A stretch of 64,000 nucleotides of DNA from Citrobacter arsenatis. GTDB taxonomy: Bacteria; Pseudomonadota; Gammaproteobacteria; Enterobacterales; Enterobacteriaceae. The position numbers and the translations under genes are program-made. Each line of letters begins with the position of its first letter. Positions within the stretch are counted from its first letter, which is position 1. Positions 42,775 to 49,958 of this stretch are shown one piece after another. The stretch is from the NCBI RefSeq assembly GCF_004353845.1, contig NZ_CP037864.1:2480001-2544000 (forward strand), in the 5' to 3' direction. The notes beneath the pieces are model-generated. The model did not search any database and was not told the DNA's origin. It worked only from the letters and a program-made list of their open reading frames with translations.

Positions 42775-42998
42775 GAAATGGACTGTGTTGCTAAAATAGT
42801 TAGGTCGCGGCGCTTTAAACAACGGTTCGACATCATTACTGAGCAGTACAAGGACTACCATAAAATCTTAGATTCTTCCTCATTCCATCTTGGTGCGCAT
42901 AATGTATATTATGTTAAATACGTTTTGGGAGCGTATTCAGTAAAACCTCATGTGGATTACGGTACTCGGTCCCCTACGCTGGTTAGCCGAATAGTCAA

Positions 42999-43481
42999 TC
43001 ATGAAAGCCGAAGGAACAGAGTTCGTTCCTGCAGTTGAGATGCTTTGAAACCGTGGTGAATATAGAAGCGTTTAGCCTCATCAGTGAGTGCATGCACCAT
43101 AACGGCACGCACGCCAATATTATCCGCCACTTTGTAACACCGCAGCACCGCATCGTGAAGCAGATCGGCCCCTAACCCTTTTCCGCGAACAGAAAGATCT
43201 ACCGCCAATCTGGCAAGGATAATTACGGGGATTGGATCTGGCATGTTACGTCGAAGATTGCCTGTTGCTTCTGTATGGTTGACGCTGCCGGTGGCCAGTG
43301 AATAAAAACCAGCCACTTGTCGTGTGTTTGTCTTGCAGACAACAAACGTCCGGGCAGCGCCGAGAGCCTGGTTTTTCAGCCCTTTTTGTTTTAACCAATC
43401 ATCGAGAACAATTTCTCCGCTGACAAATTCTGCCAATTGATGCAAATGTGTTAGCGGCTCAGGCGCAGTTACAAATCCCAC
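42999..43481 (-). CDS. tacT: GNAT toxin of a type II toxin-antitoxin system (TacT/AtaT-like)
   Basis: A 160-residue acetyltransferase. The acetyl-CoA loop is VDLSVRGKGLGADLLHDAV (about residues 92-110) and the C-terminal catalytic-tyrosine region is AKRFYIHHGFKAS. TacT-family toxins acetylate the amino group of aminoacyl-tRNAs and block translation. It overlaps the upstream DUF1778 antitoxin gene by 13 bases, the standard layout. Residues for CoA binding look intact, so the toxin is probably active. Confidence 0.92.
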   Translation of the reverse strand: MGFVTAPEPLTHLHQLAEFVSGEIVLDDWLKQKGLKNQALGAARTFVVCKTNTRQVAGFYSLATGSVNHTEATGNLRRNMPDPIPVIILARLAVDLSVRGKGLGADLLHDAVLRCYKVADNIGVRAVMVHALTDEAKRFYIHHGFKASQLQERTLFLRLS

Positions 43482-43738
43482 TGTGGTTTCCTTGCCAGTA
43501 ACTTTCTGATGGCCGGTTCTTCGGCAACCGGAGCATCAAGCATCTCGATAAACTCAGCGTATTGTTCATCATTAAAATTAAAGACTCGGCGATCGAGAAT
43601 TACGTTCTCTGCCGCCTGACAGGCCATTTCCAGAATAAAGTCTGTACGCGATTTGTGTAGAATCTCTGCGGCCGCATCAATAAGCGCTCGTTGGGATTCT
43701 TTAGCTCTAAGGTTGAGCTGAACATCTGATTTCATCAT
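43469..43738 (-). CDS. tacA: DUF1778 ribbon-helix-helix antitoxin (TacA-like)
   Basis: An 89-residue protein. The N-terminal ribbon-helix-helix (MKSDVQLNLRAKESQRALIDAAAEILHKSRTDFIL) should bind DNA as a dimer, and the C-terminal half (FNFNDEQYAEFIEMLDAP) has the form that wraps around and neutralises the GNAT toxin. Two palindromes directly upstream are likely its operators. The start may be either of two adjacent ATG codons. Confidence 0.92.
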   Translation of the reverse strand: MMKSDVQLNLRAKESQRALIDAAAEILHKSRTDFILEMACQAAENVILDRRVFNFNDEQYAEFIEMLDAPVAEEPAIRKLLARKPQWDL

Positions 43739-43745
43739 TAAACCT

Positions 43746-43804
43746 CTTGTATAGCATTTGCTTTACAAGCATACCATAAGGCTTCAGTATAGCAACTGCT
43801 ATAC
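43746..43804 (-). promoter_or_regulatory. Twin palindromic operators of the tacAT pair
   Basis: Two inverted repeats share the core TATAGCA-N2-TGCTATA. Site 1 is 43746-43769 (CTTGTATAGCA-TT-TGCTTTACAAG, one mismatch per arm). Site 2 is 43787-43804 (GTATAGCA-AC-TGCTATAC, perfect). Their centres are 38 bases apart, and both lie within 70 bases of the antitoxin start. This is the arrangement expected for conditional cooperative autoregulation by the toxin-antitoxin complex. Confidence 0.75.
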
Positions 43805-43840
43805 AGTCAGATTCAACTCAGCGCTCTGATAAGTAACAAT

Positions 43841-43868
43841 AAAAAACCCGCCAGGGTTGACGGGTTTT
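43841..43868 (-). terminator. Terminator downstream of the alkyl-sulfatase gene
   Basis: AAAACCCG and CGGGTTTT form an 8-base stem with a 10-base loop, followed on the minus strand by TTTTTTATTG. It closes the sulfatase gene and insulates the toxin-antitoxin promoter. Confidence 0.75.
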
Positions 43869-43887
43869 GACATGCTCGTAACGACAA

Positions 43888-45870
43888 TTAAGGCGTTACG
43901 ATGTTAAACCAGAAATCAAAGCTGTCTAAATATCCGAGGAACTCATCAAGCTTGGCGTGATTGCCGATAATCTGTACGTCACCCTTCTCTTCCGCCTGTT
44001 TCAGCGATTCTTCCTTGAGGATAATTTTGTTCAGCGTAGTTCGGTTTAGCGTAATGGAGGCATCAGCATTGCTGGCCTGTGTACCTGCGCTATGGTTAAG
44101 AACCCCGTTTTCCAGTTCAAGTTTATATTTACCGCCGTCAGCGCCTAAATCGACGTTGAACACCGCCTGTGCGTTAGCCGCTTTTTCACCGTTAATGTGT
44201 ACCGCGAGATAATCAAAGAACATCTCTGGCGACATGGCTTTAACGGTATCCGGGCTGGCGGTATTTGGCGTTGCGCCTTTTACCACGCCGTTACGCAATT
44301 CTTGCGCGCCAGTCAGATAAAAATTACGCCACGGACCTGACTCAGCCTGGTAACCCATCTGCTCCAGAGCATCGGCTTCAAGATTGCGGGCGTCTTTATT
44401 GTTCGGATCCGCAAAGACGATATTGTTAGTCACCTGCGCCACCCAACGGTAATTCCCCTGGGCATAATCCGCTTTTGCTTTTTGCATGATGGCATCAGCA
44501 CCGCCCATATAATCAACGTATTTCTTCGCGGCATCGATGGGCGGTAATTCATTCAGCGTTGCCGGGTTACCGTTGAACCAACCGAGGTAAAACACATAAG
44601 TTGCTTTTACATCATGGCTAACGGAACCATAGTATCCACGGCTGGCCCAGGATTTTTCAAGGCCAGACGGCAGTTTGAAGTTAGCGGCGATTTCGTCACG
44701 AGTCAGTCCCTGATTAGCCATACGCAAAGTCTGATCGTTGATGTAACGGTACATATCGCGCTGGCTCTTCATTAACTTCACAACATTTTCATTACCCCAT
44801 GTTGGCCAGTGATGCTGAGCAATAATAATGTCCGCCTTGCCACCCCAGCGGGCAATAACGTCATTGATATATTTTGACCAGGCCAGCGGGTCGCGGATCT
44901 TCGCGCCGCGCAGCGAATAGGTGTTATGCAACGTGTGGGTTACATCTTCCGCGGCCTCGATCATTCCCTTCTCTTCCACATACCACAGCATTTCAGACGG
45001 TGCTTCCGAACCCGGTGCCATCATGAAGTCATAGGTTAGCCCGTCGATGACTTCTTTCTGTCCGGTGTGGGTAATGTAATTCGTGGGTTCGATCAGCGTT
45101 ACCGTACCGGCTGAGGTTGTGGTACCCAGGCCCGCGCCGACCTGACCTTTTGCGTCAGGTTTCAACAGATTGCCATACATATAACTGGCCCGTCGACTCA
45201 TGGCGTTGCCCGCCATAATATTTTCAGATACGGCTTCCTTCATAAATCCAGCTGGTGCATATACCTTTACTTTACCGGATTTGACATCAGCTTCATCAAC
45301 GACACCGCGTACACCACCGTAGTGGTCAACATGGCTGTGCGTATAAATGACGGCAACAACGGGTCTTTTACCGCGATTTTTATAATATAGGTCCATACCG
45401 ACTTTTGCCGTTTCCGCTGACACCAGTGGATCAATGACCGTAATCCCCTCCTTCCCTTCCATAATGGTCATATTCGAGAGATCCAGATTACGGATTTGAT
45501 ATACACCATCGGTAACCTGGAACAAACCACCAATATTGATCAACTGCGACTGACGCCACAAGCTTGGATTAACCGTAGCGGGGGCTTTTTCGCCCTCCTT
45601 TATAAAAGCATATTGCTGCGGATCCCAGATGATATTTCCCTGTTTCCCTTTAATGAGCTCGGTGGGAAGCGGAGCAATAAATCCCTTATGTGCATTTGCG
45701 AAATCGGTTTTATCAGTGAATGGCAGTTGGCCGTATAAGGCATCATTCATGCTTTTGGTTTGGACAGTAGCATCTTTTGCCCCGTCCTGTGCGATTGCAG
45801 GAAGTGACATTAATGATGTTGAACAGACACCGGCTAAAGCCAGATAACTTACTAGTTTATTTGGTTTCAT
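43888..45870 (-). CDS. SdsA1/YjcS-type alkyl sulfatase, exported
   Basis: A 660-residue class III alkyl sulfatase. It begins with a signal peptide (residues 1-27, cleaving after AIA). The metallo-beta-lactamase zinc motif is THSHVDH at residues 177-183, followed by further ligands in AAEDVTHTL and HHWPTW. A dimerisation domain and a C-terminal SCP2-like hydrophobic-binding domain follow from about residue 530. The family cleaves SDS and other primary alkyl sulfates to alcohol and sulfate in the periplasm. E. coli has a related gene (yjcS) of similar length elsewhere in its chromosome. A FadL-type porin 2.3 kb away could admit long-chain substrates. Confidence 0.9.
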   Translation of the reverse strand: MKPNKLVSYLALAGVCSTSLMSLPAIAQDGAKDATVQTKSMNDALYGQLPFTDKTDFANAHKGFIAPLPTELIKGKQGNIIWDPQQYAFIKEGEKAPATVNPSLWRQSQLINIGGLFQVTDGVYQIRNLDLSNMTIMEGKEGITVIDPLVSAETAKVGMDLYYKNRGKRPVVAVIYTHSHVDHYGGVRGVVDEADVKSGKVKVYAPAGFMKEAVSENIMAGNAMSRRASYMYGNLLKPDAKGQVGAGLGTTTSAGTVTLIEPTNYITHTGQKEVIDGLTYDFMMAPGSEAPSEMLWYVEEKGMIEAAEDVTHTLHNTYSLRGAKIRDPLAWSKYINDVIARWGGKADIIIAQHHWPTWGNENVVKLMKSQRDMYRYINDQTLRMANQGLTRDEIAANFKLPSGLEKSWASRGYYGSVSHDVKATYVFYLGWFNGNPATLNELPPIDAAKKYVDYMGGADAIMQKAKADYAQGNYRWVAQVTNNIVFADPNNKDARNLEADALEQMGYQAESGPWRNFYLTGAQELRNGVVKGATPNTASPDTVKAMSPEMFFDYLAVHINGEKAANAQAVFNVDLGADGGKYKLELENGVLNHSAGTQASNADASITLNRTTLNKIILKEESLKQAEEKGDVQIIGNHAKLDEFLGYLDSFDFWFNIVTP

Positions 45871-46113
45871 AAATCCTCGGCTAATAATAAATTTTTAAGC
45901 AGGACTAGCGCTGCTTTATTGATTATTGGTAAGCATCTGTGATGCTACATTTATCAGGATGATGTGATTGAATACTGAAAGATTAACACAGACTAATGAG
46001 ACAATATCGTTAAATAATGTTTAATTATAAATTTTTATTTAAACAATTTATCCGTAGACAATGGGTTGTTTAAAAAGATAATGACTGACTCCCATATTCT
46101 TAGGTCAATAAAT

Positions 46114-46500
46114 ATGCGTGCACTCTATCTACTTCTCATTATTGGTACCCTTTCTGGTTGTAGTTCTTCGCCGCCTGAAAAAGTTACTAAAATTAATAAA
46201 ATGGTCATTCCTGTTGTTCAGGATAAGTCATCATCAACGTTGAACAGTAATTCGAGGTCCTTATCGTTATACCAAGAAAATCAACTGCAAATTGAAATCA
46301 TCGCTAATTCACTAAAAAGTGATTATCTTCATGATGTTAAGCGTAATGAGATGTTTGATGTTCATAGCCAGGCATTCCAGGTGTATGCTTCATTATCAAA
46401 GCTTGAGCAAATGCAGCAGATGAACAATTTTTATTATAAAGAGCATAATCAAACAGGACTGTTAAGCATCAATCAGTCGGTTAATTCTCTTATCGAATAA
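46114..46500 (+). CDS. Small predicted lipoprotein, unknown function
   Basis: A 128-residue protein with a lipobox: MRALYLLLIIGTLSGCSSSPP, lipidation expected at Cys16 after L-S-G. The mature part is polar, rich in Ser, Asn and Gln, with predicted helices and no known domain. The ATG at 46114 is chosen because it begins the signal sequence; an in-frame ATG at 46066 would add 16 residues. The Ser after the Cys suggests sorting to the outer membrane. It is divergent from the sulfatase and has its own terminator. Confidence 0.65.
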   Translation: MRALYLLLIIGTLSGCSSSPPEKVTKINKMVIPVVQDKSSSTLNSNSRSLSLYQENQLQIEIIANSLKSDYLHDVKRNEMFDVHSQAFQVYASLSKLEQMQQMNNFYYKEHNQTGLLSINQSVNSLIE

Positions 46501-46501
46501 T

Positions 46502-46537
46502 AAAAAGCCTCCTCAGATATTAATGAGGAGGCTTTTT
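46502..46537. terminator. Bidirectional terminator after the lipoprotein gene
   Basis: AAAAAGCCTCCTCA and TGAGGAGGCTTTTT form a 14-base perfect stem with an 8-base loop between the lipoprotein gene and the convergent OmpA-like gene; it has a U-run in both directions. Confidence 0.88.
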
Positions 46538-46562
46538 ATATGGGCTATTTGATTAACTCAGA

Positions 46563-47180
46563 TTATTCATGCTGGCCAAAACGATAGGAAAGACCTGCCG
46601 TTACAGAACTGACATCGCTGGATGCGCCAATCTGATTTTCGTTGCCGACATTACTAACCCATTGATATTCAAGACGCCCTGCCCAGTTTTTATTAAAGGC
46701 ATATTCCGTACCTACCGCAACTACCGGGCGAACACCTGTATCAAAACGATTATTCCCTTTGATATCAGACTCTGCGCGATATCCCATTGCACCTGCCCGG
46801 CCATATACATCCCAGGCATCATTCAGGCCATAACTTGCTTTTAGCGTCAGTTGCAGTCCCTGACTTTTCATTTGCGAACCGGATGCGCCATTTTTACCAT
46901 TGAACTGCATATTACCTAAATAATCATAGCCACCTTCAACGGCGAGCCATGGGGTAATTTGATAACCGGTAAATACACCACCACCGACATTATCTCCATC
47001 AGTCCCAACATTCCCGAACTGTTCACCATGGTCATTGCTCTGTTGAGTGGTGCTGGAATCAAAATAGTGTGACCAGCCAAATTTACCACCAGCATACCAG
47101 GTTCCGACATCTGCCGCGGCAAAAGCAGTTGTGGCAGTGAAAGCGTTAGCAATAATAAGTGTAATAAGCGTCTTTTTCAT
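46563..47180 (-). CDS. OmpA-like eight-stranded outer-membrane barrel protein
   Basis: A 205-residue protein with a signal peptide (residues 1-21, ending AFA) and a barrel resembling the OmpA N-terminal domain: WYAGGKFGWSHYFD, GYQITPWLAVEGGYDYLG, LTLKASYGLNDAWDVYGRAGAMGYRAES, PVVAVGTEYAFNKNWAGRLEYQW and the last strand SVTAGLSYRFGQ. The peptidoglycan-binding OmpA C-terminal domain is missing, so it is a free barrel, possibly an adhesin or small porin. It lies downstream of the IprA-like gene on the same strand but with a separate 109-base leader. Confidence 0.85.
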   Translation of the reverse strand: MKKTLITLIIANAFTATTAFAAADVGTWYAGGKFGWSHYFDSSTTQQSNDHGEQFGNVGTDGDNVGGGVFTGYQITPWLAVEGGYDYLGNMQFNGKNGASGSQMKSQGLQLTLKASYGLNDAWDVYGRAGAMGYRAESDIKGNNRFDTGVRPVVAVGTEYAFNKNWAGRLEYQWVSNVGNENQIGASSDVSSVTAGLSYRFGQHE

Positions 47181-47289
47181 ATTTTTCCTATCGTGGACAT
47201 CTAGCTATGATTGATACATATAACGTGTCGCTACAATAGGATATTTGAGTTGCGGTGATAATTGTTTTTTAATTTATTTTTGGATTTGT

Positions 47290-47919
47290 TTAAAATCGCT
47301 CAGGTAATTTATTAATAGTAGTAAGGTATCCCCCACGTTCGAAATCAATATAATTACCCTTTTTTAACGCGGAAACAACATTTAAAACACTGCTGCGCGA
47401 TAAGTGGGTGCGATCCTGAATGTAATCCAAAATAGAGACGCGTTTGCGAGTCTCTTCCGGTAACAAAATCATCTCCTCAAGATGATTGCGTATTACGGAA
47501 TAGGTACGCTGTTGTACCACTAAATCATCACGATAAAAGAGATAGCCCGTATGATATGAAAGCACCGCCGCCGCATCTTCCCACAAACCTTGCTGGTGAA
47601 AGAGCTCTCGGGCTTTATCGGCATCAACGCGTAATATGATTGACTCAGCTTCCGCGCGTAATAAATGGCCATGCACCGGCTGGATCATCTCGGCAATACC
47701 AAACAAATGAGGCTCATATACCGTCACAATCAACAGGCCGTCAGAAGAACGTAAAATGGACAGTTCTCCTTGTAGGAAAAGATAGAGCTGAGGCTTATTC
47801 TTGTATTTCCACATGATACGACGCCGAGGTACAACCTTAAGTTTTTCTGCAATGGGTTCAAGCACTTGAATTAAACGTTGTATGCTTTGCTCTGGACGTA
47901 CTGGGGGTGAAATTTGCAT
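47290..47919 (-). CDS. IprA/YaiV-like Crp-fold transcriptional regulator
   Basis: A 209-residue protein. Residues about 20-110 have the cyclic-nucleotide-binding-like beta roll (LYLFLQGELSILRSSDGLLIVTVYEPHLFGIAEM), and the C-terminal winged helix (IQDRTHLSRSSVLNVVSALKKGNYIDFERG) ends in the KLPERF tail shared with E. coli YaiV/IprA. IprA-type proteins affect hydrogen-peroxide resistance in Salmonella. The ATG at 47919 has CAGG upstream. The cyclic-AMP-binding residues are not conserved. Its nearest divergent large gene encodes a peroxidase, but a regulatory link is only a guess. Confidence 0.8.
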   Translation of the reverse strand: MQISPPVRPEQSIQRLIQVLEPIAEKLKVVPRRRIMWKYKNKPQLYLFLQGELSILRSSDGLLIVTVYEPHLFGIAEMIQPVHGHLLRAEAESIILRVDADKARELFHQQGLWEDAAAVLSYHTGYLFYRDDLVVQQRTYSVIRNHLEEMILLPEETRKRVSILDYIQDRTHLSRSSVLNVVSALKKGNYIDFERGGYLTTINKLPERF

Positions 47920-47964
47920 GATCAACCTGTATTCTTTTGATTGTGATAACGATATGATTCTCTG

Positions 47965-47981
47965 TATCTTCCATGAAGATA
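47965..47981. repeat. Palindrome upstream of the IprA-like gene
   Basis: TATCTTC-CAT-GAAGATA, a perfect 7-base inverted repeat with a 3-base spacer, 46 bases upstream of the start codon. It is a candidate autoregulatory operator. Confidence 0.4.
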
Positions 47982-48139
47982 GTACAGAATTATATTAAAT
48001 CCATAAGTTAATCAATAATAAAAGTTAAACAAGTATTTGATATAGGGCCACCAGCATACGGTTACGGTGCAGGACAGATAGATGTTTTGCGATGGTGACT
48101 ATTAACAAATTATAAAATTACGCATCAATAATAAAGATA

Positions 48140-49327
48140 CTAAAACTGATAGCTGTAGTTAACGCTGGCAAACCAAAGCCACGGTTTTTTATACTCACCA
48201 GCATAGATATCAGACTTAACTCTGGATGACTGCATATGCAAATACTCAATGGCAACGCCGATATTACTGGCTGGAGTAATCTGGTACTGCGCTCCGGTGG
48301 CAAATCGCCATTCATCCCCGGTTGGTAACGAAAGTGCGACATCACTTTGTGTTTTGTAGGGGGAACTGTCGAATGCGACCCCGGCATTAATACGCCACTG
48401 TTCATCGGGACGATACTGCACGCCAAGCGCCGTATGCCATGTATCTTTCAGCCGATTAGCACGTTCGTCAGGATGACCATTAATTGTAATCTGAGGGCTA
48501 CCAAACTGACTCCAGTCCTGCCAGCCAAGATCGCCCATTACTGACCAGCGTCGGTTGACGTCGTGAACCAGGCTAAACATTATCTGTTGTGGCGCGCGGA
48601 CTTGTGCAGAGATCGGTAGGTCATATCCAATATTGGGTAGATTTGGGAAACGCGCTGTCCCGTCAATATTGAAATGATAATCAGTCTTGCTGGTCCAGGT
48701 TAGGCCCGCCCGGGTCTGGTCAGTTAAATCCATCAATAAGCCAAGGCGGTAATTCATCGCCCAATCATGATCGTTTTGTTTCTCATCATGACCGTCTACA
48801 TTTCTTTTTAATGACAGAAACCCGTAGTTTAACCCCGCAGCAGCACCAACCGACACCTTGTCACTTAGCTTCCATGCAACCCCGGGGCTCAGCGTCATCG
48901 CAACCATGGTACTTTGCTTAATCAACCTATCCCCGGCCCAGTTACCAAAATCGATACCCAATCCATAGTTGCCATATAGTCCCAGCCCGGCTGAAACGGT
49001 ATCGCTCAGTCGTTGTGTATAAAACATACTGGCATTGGGAAACAGCGTCATTACGTTACCGGGACTTTGCCTGCCGTCAACGCTATTGTTCAGGGTATAG
49101 GGAATATCTCCGCCCATCGCTTGCCCCCCTCCGGTGATCATATGGTCAGGCAAACGGGTCATTCCCGCTGGGTTTGTTAACAGCGTTGAGGCATCCTGAG
49201 CGCGAGCGGCCTGACCTGCGCCAGCCAGCGCCGTGTCCTCAGTTCCGACCTCATAAAAATAGAGCGCACTGGCGTGACCGAAAGCTGAAAAGAGTATCCC
49301 GGAGAGAAGAATTATATTTTTTTTCAT
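48140..49327 (-). CDS. FadL/OmpP1/TodX-family outer-membrane channel
   Basis: A 395-residue barrel protein with a signal peptide (residues 1-19, ending GHA) and the FadL-family N-terminal hatch ALYFYEVGTEDTALAGAGQAARAQDASTLLTNPAGMTRL, which includes the NPAGM motif. The C-terminus ends in a strand with a terminal Phe (FASVNYSYQF). FadL-type channels admit hydrophobic molecules such as fatty acids, alkanes or aromatics through a lateral opening. It may work with the exported alkyl sulfatase nearby. Confidence 0.9.
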   Translation of the reverse strand: MKKNIILLSGILFSAFGHASALYFYEVGTEDTALAGAGQAARAQDASTLLTNPAGMTRLPDHMITGGGQAMGGDIPYTLNNSVDGRQSPGNVMTLFPNASMFYTQRLSDTVSAGLGLYGNYGLGIDFGNWAGDRLIKQSTMVAMTLSPGVAWKLSDKVSVGAAAGLNYGFLSLKRNVDGHDEKQNDHDWAMNYRLGLLMDLTDQTRAGLTWTSKTDYHFNIDGTARFPNLPNIGYDLPISAQVRAPQQIMFSLVHDVNRRWSVMGDLGWQDWSQFGSPQITINGHPDERANRLKDTWHTALGVQYRPDEQWRINAGVAFDSSPYKTQSDVALSLPTGDEWRFATGAQYQITPASNIGVAIEYLHMQSSRVKSDIYAGEYKKPWLWFASVNYSYQF

Positions 49328-49958
49328 TGCATTACCTGTTTGGAGGGGCGTTCTTTACTAAGCGGAGGACCGGCTATCACATTGTATTGTTTTATGCTAA
49401 TAGCATAATCAGGCACCAGGAATGATGTCGCGTTAATTTTTATCCAATATTAAATTTTAAATATCAGCCCCACATAATCTTAAATTCAGGCTTAATGAGA
49501 ACTCTTCTTAATAAGCAATTTGACATAAATTCTAATGTAAAGAAATGAAAATTTAATCTTTTCATAAAAAAGTATGAGTGAAGTCGCCAACGGAAAAACC
49601 ATAGTTATGATCATCACATAAATGTCATCTGAGTTTTAAAAAACCTACACATTCTCTGCTTGAGAAGACCTCGTCTTCTCAAAACCGCGCGTCCGGAACA
49701 TGCCTTTTATTTCAATAAGGTATGATGGGCTTTAACCATTAAAGCCTGATATATAAGCGAGGTGAATATCTTATTGTGCTAACTAAATTTCAGGAGAATA
49801 ACTCTAACCAGGTATGGATGTTTTTGGCATTTAAAATATGGAATTTAATCATGTAATAACAATCAGGTATCTGATGCGACTCTTTTCTCTGTCAGTTTAT
49901 GTAAATTGAAGGAAAGAGTGATGATAGCTAATACAGGTAAAGATAGGGGTAATGACTT
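49328..49958. promoter_or_regulatory. Long leader/promoter region of the peroxidase operon
   Basis: About 630 AT-rich bases without a supported gene. Two compact inverted repeats stand out: TTGAGAAGAC-CTC-GTCTTCTCAA (49660-49682, ten-base arms) and GGCTTTAA-CCA-TTAAAGCC (49728-49746, eight-base arms), both with 3-base centres and 45 bases apart. No U-run follows either, so they look like protein-binding palindromes or leader hairpins, not terminators. A short frame with a strong ribosome-binding site starts at 49921 and overlaps the peroxidase start in another phase. Confidence 0.45.

Noticed and set aside
42778..43038. Plus-strand 86-residue frame after the two-helix frame
   Set aside because: Its last third is antisense to the 3' end of the GNAT toxin gene, it has no family resemblance, and no separate promoter is visible.
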